In this document: positions 8,004 through 16,086 of the stretch, piece after piece
Position numbering within the stretch: position 1 is the first letter of the stretch
Layout of the letters: each line of letters opens with the position of its first letter
Source of the DNA: an uncultured Acidimicrobiales bacterium
Lineage (GTDB): Bacteria; Actinomycetota; Acidimicrobiia; Acidimicrobiales; SZUA-35
Reading direction: 5' to 3'
DNA length: 64,000 bases
Assembly: GCA_937922805.1 (NCBI GenBank)
Contig: CALAJV010000016.1
Coordinates: 186,001 to 250,000, forward strand
The notes under the pieces: model-generated
The model's input: the letters and a program-made list of their open reading frames with translations, nothing else
Databases searched by the model: none
What the model was told of the DNA's origin: nothing
Program-made: the position numbers and the translations under genes

Positions 8004-9245
8004 ATGTCAAAACTTCGGTTCGGAGCGTTCCTAGCTCCCCATCATCCGATCGGCGAGCACCCGACGCTTCAATTTAAGCGTGATCTCGATCTGGTCGAAC
8101 AGCTCGATGGCCTCGGCCTAGACGAGTTTTGGTGCGGAGAGCACCATTCCAGCGGCTGGGAAACAATAGCGTCGCCGGAGATGTTCTTGGCCGCCGCAGG
8201 TCAACGGTCATCGCAAATCAAACTAGGAACCGGCGTCGTCTCACTGCCGTATCATCACCCGTTCCTCGTCGCCCAGCGGATTGTCCAACTCGACCACATG
8301 ACCGGTGGGCGGGCCATGTTTGGCACCGGTCCGGGGGCTTTAGCGTCTGATGCTCACACGCTCGGTATCGATCCAATGGTGCAACGCGATCGTCAGGACG
8401 AAGCCCTCGGCGTAATTATGCGACTGCTGGCTGGCGAAGAACGGTTCAGCTATTCGGCTGACTGGTTTGAGCTTAATGATGCTGCTCTACAGCTACTGCC
8501 GGTGCAACAAGATCTTCCAATCACGACTGCCTCGATGGTCTCACCTTCGGGAATGACCTTGGCCGGAAAATATGGAATCGGCGTGCTGTCGATCGGCTCG
8601 ATGTCGACCCAGGGAATTCAGGCTTTGCCGTTGCAGTGGAGCTTTGCTGAGGAAGCAGCGGCAAAGCACGGCCAAGTCGTAGACAGATCCAATTGGCGGT
8701 TGTTGCTGCAATTCCACCTAGCTGAGACCCGCGACGAAGCGCGTCAACAAGCTAAACACGGGCTTCATCGATGGCACAACGAATACATCCACGGCACGCT
8801 GCAACGAACTGGAACTGTGGCCTATGATTCTCCCGACGAAGCTGTGGACGCGCTGGCGTTCTCCGAGGGATCAGCAGCGGTCATTGGAACTCCACACGAT
8901 CTGATCGAGCTAATTGAAAAGATGTACGACCTGACCGGCGGATTCGGCGCGGTCATAGGTTTCGTCCACGATTGGGCCAACGTCGAAAACACGAAACAGA
9001 GTTGGGACCTGCTCGCTCGCTACGTAGTGCCAGCGGTCAACGGTTTGTGCGAACCTTTCCGACGCTCTCAAAAACATGTGATCGAGAACCGGGCTTCGTT
9101 TGAGCGGGCGAAGGAAGCGGTTGTTAGCAAAATCATGGACAACGATCGCGCCGCCGAAGCGCTTTCGGTGCCACCAACAGCTCGATCACCACTGGCCATC
9201 TCCAACTCGCCTGACATTCCCGATCCAACTCCACCGGCGGCCTAA
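8004..9245 (+). CDS. Luciferase-like (LLM class) flavin/F420-dependent monooxygenase
   Basis: 413 aa. I chose ATG 8004 because GGAGG lies 5 nt upstream; the frame also runs upstream to 7977. It is a bacterial-luciferase-type TIM barrel: KLRFGAFLAPHHPIGEHP at the start, a first barrel strand followed by DEFWCGEHHSSGW, then IKLGTGVVSLPYHHPFLVAQRI, GGRAMFGTGPG, and the C-terminal AVIGTPHDLIELIEKM substrate-loop region. EHHS and YHHPF match the luxA-like branch, which more often uses FMNH2; other members use F420. The product is cytosolic. It is about 70 aa longer than a minimal LLM protein because of a Pro/Ser-rich C-terminal tail. Substrate unknown. Confidence 0.82.
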   Translation: MSKLRFGAFLAPHHPIGEHPTLQFKRDLDLVEQLDGLGLDEFWCGEHHSSGWETIASPEMFLAAAGQRSSQIKLGTGVVSLPYHHPFLVAQRIVQLDHMTGGRAMFGTGPGALASDAHTLGIDPMVQRDRQDEALGVIMRLLAGEERFSYSADWFELNDAALQLLPVQQDLPITTASMVSPSGMTLAGKYGIGVLSIGSMSTQGIQALPLQWSFAEEAAAKHGQVVDRSNWRLLLQFHLAETRDEARQQAKHGLHRWHNEYIHGTLQRTGTVAYDSPDEAVDALAFSEGSAAVIGTPHDLIELIEKMYDLTGGFGAVIGFVHDWANVENTKQSWDLLARYVVPAVNGLCEPFRRSQKHVIENRASFERAKEAVVSKIMDNDRAAEALSVPPTARSPLAISNSPDIPDPTPPAA

Positions 9246-9271
9246 AACGTTGGCCGCTGCTCGGGTTCGGT

Positions 9272-10684
9272 TTACCGGAGCAGCCGACTAACTGAGTCGT
9301 GGGCGTTGACCTTGACGTGTTGTACGTACTGGTCGTGATTGCTTTCGATGTGTTTCAACTCGTAGAGGTAGTTGACCATGAATCCAAGACCTCGCTCCCA
9401 ACCGACCTGAGTTGGGTTAGCCATCCAGTTAATTCGCTGAAGCTTGGCGCCGTTGGTGAGATGAAAATGGGCAACGGAGTCTAGAGATCTAGTTGAGTTG
9501 CGACGCTCGTTCAGCAAGTACTGAGCGGCCAACCGCAGCAGAACCGGGCGGCATGCTTCAAGGTTAGAGTCGGTTGCTGGCGGGCAAGGGCCGTTGACAA
9601 TCTTGGTGAGGACAGCGTCGGCATCGACTGGACTTCCCGGGTTAATAGTTAACCGTTCGTCCTCTGTCAGCTCGACTTGCCCATCCTCAAGTTGTGTCTC
9701 AACCCATTCCTTGAATCCGGGCAGCGGAGACAAGGTTGAGAACGTCGACAGTTGTGGAAGCTCTTTTTGAAGTTCAACCACAACCGACTTTATGAGAAAA
9801 TCTCCAAGGGAGATCCCGGCTAGCCCTCGGTGGCAGTTGCTTATTGAATAAAAGATTGCTGTATCGAAGTCTTGTTCATCGATTGCTTTCGTTGCTTCCT
9901 GAGCCCCTCCGTCTTCAGCAATATTGTGTTCAAGGATCGGAACCAAAGACTCAGCGATGCCCTTTGTCAGCGCCACTTCAACAAAAATTAGTGGATCGTC
10001 TGGCATGCCGGGGTGAAGAAATCCGTAGCAGCGACGGCCAGGTCCGAGTCGACTCTTTAAGTCATCCCAGGATTCAATAGCGTGAACAGCCTCATACTGA
10101 ATTAGCTTTTCCAGGATTTGGGCGGACGTGTGCCAATCCAGACGTTCGAGCTTTAACAGCGCCACGTCGAACCACCGCTCAAGAATGCGACGCGTGTTGG
10201 CGTCAAGATTAGTTAACGCAGTCGAAGTCTTCCGAAGCGGTAAGAGGTCCTCGCGGAGATGGATAAGAAACGGTAGTCCAGCGTCGATACCGGCGAACGA
10301 CCGAAGTAGTCTCTCACTCGGAGGACGGAGGGCTTCACGAAGCTCCGATTCCGCCGCCCGTCGGCTGTCGGGGGAGTCGGCATTCCGAACCCGATCGATG
10401 GCCAAATCAACGATTTCGTTGTTGTGATTGTAACGGTCGGCCAGCTCCTGGAAGAACCTCAAGCGCCCGTCAGAATTGAGGGTCGTGTACGTGAGACCGA
10501 GGATTCGAGCTCTTCGACGAGCGGCCAGTTGGCCGCCCTTAGCGCTTATGATGTCGTCGATCAGCGATCGAATTTGTCGGAGGTCAGCCTCAGGAAGATG
10601 TTTCCCAACGCCAAGGGGCTCGATGCTTGATCCCGATCGCCATCGTCTGGCACTTCGGATCAGTCGTGTGAATCTGCTACTCAT
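9272..10684 (-). CDS. Malonyl-CoA decarboxylase
   Basis: 470 aa, full length for the MCD family. The N-terminal about 200 residues form the helical domain. The C-terminal catalytic GNAT-like domain shows the family landmarks HPGMPDDPLIFVEVALTKG, AIFYSISNCHRGLAGISLG, FSTLSPLPGF, AHFHLTNGA and LGFMVNYLYEL. The Ser of the SIS motif and the His of AHFH are candidate catalytic residues by analogy with the human enzyme. The reaction converts malonyl-CoA to acetyl-CoA and CO2. It could recycle malonyl-CoA, linking to the acyl-CoA genes in the window. There is no matABC-type transporter or malonyl-CoA synthetase beside it. The gene is convergent with the luciferase-like gene (26 nt). Confidence 0.9.
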   Translation of the reverse strand: MSSRFTRLIRSARRWRSGSSIEPLGVGKHLPEADLRQIRSLIDDIISAKGGQLAARRRARILGLTYTTLNSDGRLRFFQELADRYNHNNEIVDLAIDRVRNADSPDSRRAAESELREALRPPSERLLRSFAGIDAGLPFLIHLREDLLPLRKTSTALTNLDANTRRILERWFDVALLKLERLDWHTSAQILEKLIQYEAVHAIESWDDLKSRLGPGRRCYGFLHPGMPDDPLIFVEVALTKGIAESLVPILEHNIAEDGGAQEATKAIDEQDFDTAIFYSISNCHRGLAGISLGDFLIKSVVVELQKELPQLSTFSTLSPLPGFKEWVETQLEDGQVELTEDERLTINPGSPVDADAVLTKIVNGPCPPATDSNLEACRPVLLRLAAQYLLNERRNSTRSLDSVAHFHLTNGAKLQRINWMANPTQVGWERGLGFMVNYLYELKHIESNHDQYVQHVKVNAHDSVSRLLR

Positions 10685-10801
10685 TGTGTGCTCTCAGTAT
10701 GGCTGAAATCAGGTTTTTCTGGCGCGATGATCGTGCATTGTTTGCGCAAGCTCGGGAACTATGGCTGATCCGTCAAGACCCAATCTTGCCGGTGGTACAA
10801 A

Positions 10802-11476
10802 TCAAATGGCTTGGAGGGCGGCCAACGTTCGGTCCCAGGCGGTTGCCGCGTGCTCAGCGTGATAAACCTCGGGCCGTTCGTCGTTGAAGAACGCGTGCTC
10901 CGCATCGTCGTAGATGTGGAACGTGGCATTTTTGCCGAGACCATCGAGCGTATTGGCCAGCTCAGCTGCGGCCTCGGGACCAAAGAAACCATCTTTTTCG
11001 GCGATGTGGGCCACGATCGTTCCCTCGACCGCTGACCAGTCTGGCTGCGCATTCTCCCATGGAATTACTCCATAGAAGGGGACAGCTACCGACACCGCGT
11101 CGGGTCGCTGGGCCGCGAGGGTGAGAGTTAAACCTCCGCCCATGCAAAACCCGGCAACTCCGACCTTGTCCTGGCCCGACTTTTCTCGAAGCAGTTCGAC
11201 CGCACCAGAAAGATCTTTGGCCGCCTGGGCAAGGTTCAAAGCCATCATTTCTTTGCCCGCTTCGTCAGGCTCTTCAACCACCGTGCCGTGGTACAGATCC
11301 GGAGCCAGTGTGACAAAGCCTTCACCAGCAAATCGATCGGCCACAGCCTTGATGTGACTGTTTAGTCCCCACCATTCTTGGATCAGGACTAAACCTGGTC
11401 CTGAACCTGACTCTGGCTCAGCTAGGTACCCCGGAGCGGTGCCACCGTTACTCGAAAATTCGACCATTTGTCCCAT
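10802..11476 (-). CDS. Dienelactone hydrolase family protein
   Basis: 224 aa from ATG 11476; ATG 11467 is equally possible. The alpha/beta-hydrolase core is clear, with the Cys nucleophile in GFCMGGG, Asp in EKDGFFGP and His in DAEHAFFND: the complete Cys-Asp-His triad of dienelactone hydrolases. The oxyanion region reads IQEWWGLNSHIKAVADR. The enzymes hydrolyse enol-lactones or related esters in the cytosol; most family members have no known physiological substrate. The start lies only about 20-28 nt from that of the divergent luciferase-like gene, so the two promoters must overlap or lie within the opposite gene. Confidence 0.85.
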   Translation of the reverse strand: MGQMVEFSSNGGTAPGYLAEPESGSGPGLVLIQEWWGLNSHIKAVADRFAGEGFVTLAPDLYHGTVVEEPDEAGKEMMALNLAQAAKDLSGAVELLREKSGQDKVGVAGFCMGGGLTLTLAAQRPDAVSVAVPFYGVIPWENAQPDWSAVEGTIVAHIAEKDGFFGPEAAAELANTLDGLGKNATFHIYDDAEHAFFNDERPEVYHAEHAATAWDRTLAALQAI

Positions 11477-11495
11477 ATCGGCCAGCCTAGTAGGT

Positions 11496-12467
11496 ATGTC
11501 CAATTCTGTCCCCAACCAACCTCAGTCCGAAATCTCAGCGCCTCGGGCTGAGGAAAGCGATAATGCTTCATCGATGCCAGCACTGTCTCTCATATCGGTG
11601 CCGGGCCGTCGTCGTCGAACAGTCGAGCTGGCCGCCGAAATCGAACGGCGAGGTTTCGCTGGCATTTACTGTCCAAGTTTTGGTGATGCCATTGGACTTT
11701 GTTTGTCCATTGCTCACGCAACAACTCGGATCAAGTTTGGCACCGCTATTCAGCCAATCTATGTTCAACACCCGCAGGGTCTGGCCACAAGTGCCAGCTA
11801 TCTTCACGAGATTTCAGCTGGTCGGTTCTACCTTGGAATAGGCGTTACTCACGGCCCAGTCCATAGTCGGCTTGGCATTGATGTTGGCAAGCCGCTTGCC
11901 GATACTCGGGCCTACGTCGCTGAGATGAGACAGGCAGCGGAGCAAATGGGAGGACTGCCTCCCATCGTCCTGGCCACCTTGCGAGACAAGATGGCAGCAC
12001 TATCATCCGAGATCTCAAACGGCGCAGTTTGGGCTAATGCGTCGCGATCTCGAATGCGCCATTCTCTTGCGGTAGCCGACCCGGCCAACGACTCAGACTT
12101 TTTCATCGGCAATATGATTCCGACTGTCATCGACTCAGACCGTGCCGCGGCGGCGGCAAAGAACCGATCCACATTGACCGGGTATGTTGCGCTGCCTAAT
12201 TACCGCAATTATTGGAAAGACGCTGGGTACGCCGAGGAGATGGCGGCAGTCGAACAAGCACTAGAAGCCAAAGACAAAGAAGCATTGCACAAAGCGATGA
12301 CAGACGAGTGGCTATCTGATTGCACGCTGTCGGGATCAGCCGGTGAGGTTCGAGACGGTGTCGATGCGTGGCTCGACGCTGGCGTCAAAACACCGATACT
12401 CGTTCCGTCATCGACGGGTGGCGGCCAAATGAAAGCCTTTGAGGAAATCTTTGCTGCCTACGACTAA
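11496..12467 (+). CDS. LLM class F420-dependent oxidoreductase
   Basis: 323 aa from ATG 11496; GTAGGT just upstream is a weak ribosome site, so the start is uncertain. TIM-barrel features: ELAAEIERRGFAGIYCPSFG, TTRIKFGTAIQPIYVQHP (the strand-turn that binds the deazaflavin in this family), RFYLGIGVTHGPVHSRLG and the C-terminal GSAGEVRDGVDAWLDAGV. This is the Rv-type F420-dependent branch, shorter than the enzyme at 8004. It likely performs an F420H2-linked redox step in the cytosol. It is divergent from the dienelactone hydrolase and may be co-regulated with it. Confidence 0.82.
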   Translation: MSNSVPNQPQSEISAPRAEESDNASSMPALSLISVPGRRRRTVELAAEIERRGFAGIYCPSFGDAIGLCLSIAHATTRIKFGTAIQPIYVQHPQGLATSASYLHEISAGRFYLGIGVTHGPVHSRLGIDVGKPLADTRAYVAEMRQAAEQMGGLPPIVLATLRDKMAALSSEISNGAVWANASRSRMRHSLAVADPANDSDFFIGNMIPTVIDSDRAAAAAKNRSTLTGYVALPNYRNYWKDAGYAEEMAAVEQALEAKDKEALHKAMTDEWLSDCTLSGSAGEVRDGVDAWLDAGVKTPILVPSSTGGGQMKAFEEIFAAYD

Positions 12468-12480
12468 AGCCGAGGAGGAT

Positions 12481-12657
12481 TTAGACGACTGCTGGGGGTT
12501 TGACCGGGAGGTCTGACCGGTGAGTCGTCCAGCGCGAGCCGTCCCAGAACCGATACACCGCTTCGTCCTCAGGGTCGTAGTACCAGCCTGGTCCTGCGCC
12601 TGCCATATGAGCTTCATGACGATCGTCGGCTCTCGAAATTTGCATCTTGTCTGACAT
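12481..12657 (-). CDS. Small DUF2510 protein
   Basis: 58 aa from ATG 12657, which has AAGG 5 nt upstream. An ATG at 12726 would add 23 residues and cannot be excluded. The C-terminal half is a DUF2510 module, GPGWYYDPEDEAVYRFWDG followed by SRWTTH. DUF2510 usually precedes membrane segments in actinobacterial membrane proteins; here there is no hydrophobic segment, and the module is essentially the whole protein. Function unknown. The 166 nt between this gene's upstream end and the acyl-CoA dehydrogenase stop show no further gene. Confidence 0.7.
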   Translation of the reverse strand: MSDKMQISRADDRHEAHMAGAGPGWYYDPEDEAVYRFWDGSRWTTHRSDLPVKPPAVV

Positions 12658-12937
12658 CGGAGCCTTAGCCTTGCGGTTGAGCGTTTGCCGACCTGTCGGC
12701 GACTTGGCGGCTGATACGTTACCCATGTCGGCGACACTACCTCGACCGGTGTGACACAATGCGGATGTCACAATCTGGTTGCCGTTGCGAAAACCGTCAA
12801 CCCAAACGAATTCAGCATGATTCGGCCAGCTATCTTCAAATCCCGTATTGCAACCGTAATATTTACGACCAGATTGTCGCCGGTTTGTTGGTCTAGTTCA
12901 GGCATGGTTCGCTATCTGTCCTGAATCGGGTGCCAGG

Positions 12938-14104
12938 TCAGATGCCGAGTTGGCGAGAGGCCAGGTCGCGCATAATTTCCTCTGACCCACCGCCAATTGC
13001 CTGCACCCGTACTTCTCGATAGAGACGCTCGACCGTGTCGCCCCGAAGGTAGCTCGCCCCGCCCAAGATTTGCGCGGCTTCTCGGGCACACATCTCGAAA
13101 GTTGTGGTGGCCGCCACCTTTGCTTCGGCAATCTCGGCTACCGGGTCGTCCCCTTGGTTCAATCTCCAAGAAAGAAGCTCATTCCACGCTTCGCTCGCGT
13201 TCACCAACCGGTCCATCTCGACCAGCTTGTGGCGAATAACTTGGTGATGAGCCAGCTTTTTGCCGAACGTCTCCCGTTCCCGAGCCCAGGTCAGTGCTTG
13301 TTCGAAACATACGCGAGCAAATGCTGTTGATTGCACGGCAAGATCGAGCCGTTCAGCGTTGAAGTTGTTGACGATTATGGAAAAGCCGGAGTTCTCCTCG
13401 CCGATCAAGTTGCTGACTGGAACCCGAAGGTTATCGAAATAGAGCGTTGCGGTGTCCGAAGCCAACCAACCCATTTTGTCAAGCTTGGTTCGTTCCAAAC
13501 CTTGCCGGTCACCCTCGATCATTAGGAGCGAGATACCGGCCGGCCCCTCGGCTCCGGTTCGGACCGCAACGGTAAAGAAATCGGCCCGCATTCCCGAAGT
13601 AATGAATGTCTTTGACCCGTTGACCACGAAATCATCGCGGTCTCGTTTAGCTGTTGTTTTTATCCGAGCGACATCGGAGCCGCCGCTCGGCTCGGTTATC
13701 GCTAGAGCCGCGATCGCTTCACCGGTTTGACAAGGGGTGATTACCTTGGCCTTGAGCTCGTCGGAGCCAAATTTTTGGATTGGTGGGAGTCCGATGTAGT
13801 TGGAGAAAAGGGCAGCGACGACGCCACCAGAACCAGATTTGGAGAGCTCTTCCATCAGTACCAAACGCATCAAGGCATCTCTTTGGCCGTGGCCGCCGTA
13901 TTCGGCATCAAACCCGTCACCGAAGAGCTGGATGGCTCCGGCCTTGTTGTAGAGCTCTCGCGGTACCTCTCCCGCCACATCCCACTCGTGCACGAATGGG
14001 GTTATCTCGTTCTCGGTAAATTGTCGGACGACCTGACGGTAGGAGTCGTGGTCTTCGGTGAAGAATGGGCTCGATACTTGCGGCCGAGGGGTAGATGCTT
14101 CCAT
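12938..14104 (-). CDS. Acyl-CoA dehydrogenase
   Basis: 388 aa, normal length. Signature regions: an N-terminal helical domain with FTENEITPFVHEWD, the FAD/substrate stretch ALAITEPSGGSDVARIKTTA, FVVNGSKTFITSG, and the C-terminal ERETFGKKLAHHQVIRHKL and QILGGASYLRGDTVERLYRE followed by GGGSEEIMRD. The catalytic-base region GGGSEEI differs from the usual YEGTxxI, a form common in long-chain/isovaleryl-like members with the base elsewhere. It oxidises an acyl-CoA to enoyl-CoA with FAD and passes electrons to ETF. Monocistronic; the nearest minus-strand gene (14179) is 74 nt upstream. Confidence 0.9.
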   Translation of the reverse strand: MEASTPRPQVSSPFFTEDHDSYRQVVRQFTENEITPFVHEWDVAGEVPRELYNKAGAIQLFGDGFDAEYGGHGQRDALMRLVLMEELSKSGSGGVVAALFSNYIGLPPIQKFGSDELKAKVITPCQTGEAIAALAITEPSGGSDVARIKTTAKRDRDDFVVNGSKTFITSGMRADFFTVAVRTGAEGPAGISLLMIEGDRQGLERTKLDKMGWLASDTATLYFDNLRVPVSNLIGEENSGFSIIVNNFNAERLDLAVQSTAFARVCFEQALTWARERETFGKKLAHHQVIRHKLVEMDRLVNASEAWNELLSWRLNQGDDPVAEIAEAKVAATTTFEMCAREAAQILGGASYLRGDTVERLYREVRVQAIGGGSEEIMRDLASRQLGI

Positions 14105-14178
14105 GAGTCAATGCTATAACCCAGTGCCAAAACCCATAGCTATGAGTCAAAGCATTGGGACGCAGCCCGCAGCTGGCG

Positions 14179-14985
14179 CTAGGTCAAGGATTTGAGAATC
14201 TCGGAAGTCAAAGGTATTTCGGGAGCCCCGAATTCAGCCGGCAGCAGCAGCCCATCATCAGTCACAAATCGGTCAACGAGTCCGTAGCTCAGAATTTCAT
14301 GAGGCGAAAGCCACGGCGGCAACCCGGTGTTGCCTATTCGAACCACGATTTCTTGCCAGAACAATTCGGGCAACGCCCGGCCTCTGCTACAAACTAGCCA
14401 AACTGGCTTGCTGAGCGCTTTGGCGGTGGCTGCTAGCCCAACGTTGCCAATCTCGACCACGGCTGCCGACGGACCCGCTACGGCAGCCTCGATCAAGACG
14501 AGGTCGGCGTCTTCAACTGCGCCGGCGACGCGGGCCGGATCGAGGTCTTCGGCTTCGACATCTTGGTTTTCCAGTCGTCGGACAACCGCTGGGCCTTGAC
14601 CTTCGATATCAAGAACCAGCACCTGGATGTCGCCTCGGCGTTGGAGCGCTCGCAGCACGGTGTCTGGCCAACCCGCTATCGCGATACTCGTCGCCGTCTG
14701 GTCGGGGAGTGCATATGCCAGTTCTTTCGCGGTTGGATCGTTCCTTATTTCCTCAATGATCTGGCGGCTTTCACTAACCACGTCGTTCGCAGCCACCAGT
14801 CGAGCTCCCATCGACCACAATGGACCAATTGTCGGCTGACGAGTTAGAAGCCGACGTACTCCGGTTAGGAGGGCCGGTCTGTCGTTTCGAAATACCGCCA
14901 GTCCAGAAGCGGCCTCTTGAACCAATAGACCCGCATCGGCGCCATTGGCCCGAGCGACATACCTGAGCTGTTCAATCGGGTGCAT
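14179..14985 (-). CDS. eIF2B alpha/beta/delta-like protein
   Basis: 268 aa. The C-terminal half matches the initiation-factor-2B regulatory-subunit fold: VLVLDIEGQGPAVVRRLE, then EDADLVLIEAAVAGPSAAVV, GNVGLAATAKALSKPVWLVC and LSPHEILSYGLVDRFVTDDG. Relatives include methylthioribose-1-phosphate isomerase and ribose-1,5-bisphosphate isomerase, which isomerise sugar phosphates, but the catalytic Cys/Asp pattern of MtnA is not evident. The bacterial role is unknown; a sugar-phosphate-binding function is the best inference. It is divergent from the gene at 15121. Confidence 0.65.
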   Translation of the reverse strand: MHPIEQLRYVARANGADAGLLVQEAASGLAVFRNDRPALLTGVRRLLTRQPTIGPLWSMGARLVAANDVVSESRQIIEEIRNDPTAKELAYALPDQTATSIAIAGWPDTVLRALQRRGDIQVLVLDIEGQGPAVVRRLENQDVEAEDLDPARVAGAVEDADLVLIEAAVAGPSAAVVEIGNVGLAATAKALSKPVWLVCSRGRALPELFWQEIVVRIGNTGLPPWLSPHEILSYGLVDRFVTDDGLLLPAEFGAPEIPLTSEILKSLT

Positions 14986-15120
14986 TGGTGTTCCAGGCTA
15001 ACCGAGATGGTCGAAGGCTGTGGAGTTTTGGAGAGTGCTCGCTGAATCGTCGAAACAGCGATGTCGAAACACACATGTTCACAAGCGCTCCCAAAAACAG
15101 GCGACTTGTGGAACAGAAAT

Positions 15121-15675
15121 ATGACAAATGACAGGAAACACACCGCGAACGTTCGGAGTCTGGCGATTCGTGCGCTAGTCTCGCCGCACGTGGGTGTTGC
15201 ACCATCTGACCTAGTTCTCGATTCCCTTCGTGGCGACGGATATCCGTTACGCGATTGGTTGACGTCGTACCCTCTGCTTCTGGTTGCCATAGATCCGTAC
15301 ACCCACGAGAGCGCGTGGATTCTTGAGACGGGTCGTCGCTTGCTCGATCACTACAAGCCTTCAGACATTCGTGTCGGTTGGCTAGCAACTGCCGATGAAG
15401 AGGGATGCGAGCAATTTCTCGGGCCCTGGGCCGATCAATATTTGACTTTTCCCGACCCTGAACGCACCGCTGTTCAGGCGCTAGGCCTTACCCGGCTTCC
15501 AGGACTGATTCATGTTCGTTCGGATGGTCACCTTGATGTAGTCGATGGTTGGGATCCGACTGGATGGCGAGAAGTCTCGACTATGTTGTCGAAGATTCTT
15601 GCTTGGTCTCGGCCGATGATTCCTCAACCAGGGGATCCCACCCCATACGAGGGCACTGCTATTTCTGACGGCTAA
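15121..15675 (+). CDS. Hypothetical protein, possibly thioredoxin-like fold
   Basis: 184 aa from ATG 15121, which has GGAAC 6 nt upstream; an upstream ATG at 15061 lacks a ribosome site. I do not recognise a named family. Alternating strands and helices (YPLLLVAIDPYTHESAWIL; DIRVGWLATADEEGC; DQYLTFPDPERTAVQALGL; LPGLIHVRSDGHLDVVDGW) resemble a thioredoxin-type fold with a cis-Pro-like LPGL position but no CxxC. The C-terminus PMIPQPGDPTPYEGTAI looks conserved. No signal peptide. Fold assignment is inference. Confidence 0.6.
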   Translation: MTNDRKHTANVRSLAIRALVSPHVGVAPSDLVLDSLRGDGYPLRDWLTSYPLLLVAIDPYTHESAWILETGRRLLDHYKPSDIRVGWLATADEEGCEQFLGPWADQYLTFPDPERTAVQALGLTRLPGLIHVRSDGHLDVVDGWDPTGWREVSTMLSKILAWSRPMIPQPGDPTPYEGTAISDG

Positions 15676-15897
15676 AGGCGCCGTTAGTTCACTTTCCAGC
15701 CTGGGCCGAAGACTGTCGCCGGTAGTGAAGCAGTGAACTAGTTTCTTGACTTGGCGGTTACTTAAGGCGTATGTCGCTCTCGTCATCGATGATGAGCTAA
15801 GGTTTGTCTGTCGGTTCTCTCGCCCAGTCTGACGGTTGGCGCTAGCATCCTCTTTTTGCTGGCTCAAACCTCATTCAATTAGTCGCTCCGGCGGCTG
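15676..15897. other. Intergenic region with no clear gene
   Basis: This is the first part of the 407-nt gap before mutY. I see GTTCACT (15688-15694) and AGTGAAC (15732-15738) as a widely spaced inverted repeat, and a TTGACT about 18 nt before a TATGTC, which could be a weak promoter. Reading frames on either strand here have no ribosome site or recognisable motif. Confidence 0.4.
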
Positions 15898-16086
15898 GTG
15901 CGAGTGCGAGTGCGCCAGTCGTCGGGGTATTCTCCCGCTCAAATGTTCGACTCTGTCCAATGGCTCGTTCAAGAGTTACCCGTCGTAGTTCGCACGCGCA
16001 TTTTGTACTTCGTGGTCAATACGGTGGTAAAGGTGGATCAGCTGATGATCGGAGCACGAGGTAGACCAATGGCGATGGCGGCATGA
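15898..16086 (+). CDS. Possible small protein overlapping the mutY start
   Basis: A 62-codon frame from GTG 15898 whose TGA overlaps the mutY ATG by 4 nt (ATGA), an arrangement typical of translational coupling. It includes a hydrophobic patch (VVVRTRILYFVVNTVV). There is no ribosome site, and a second possible start (ATG 15943) also lacks one. It has no recognised motif. It may be chance; the overlap is the only supporting evidence. Confidence 0.2.
   Translation: MRVRVRQSSGYSPAQMFDSVQWLVQELPVVVRTRILYFVVNTVVKVDQLMIGARGRPMAMAA

Noticed and set aside
12898..13169. Minus-strand frames inside and beside the acyl-CoA dehydrogenase
   Set aside because: Arg-rich translations typical of alternative frames of a real gene; no independent start signals.
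15481..15867. A 128-codon minus-strand frame beside the gene at 15121
   Set aside because: It lies largely antisense to a better-supported gene, has no ribosome site and its composition is unlike its neighbours.
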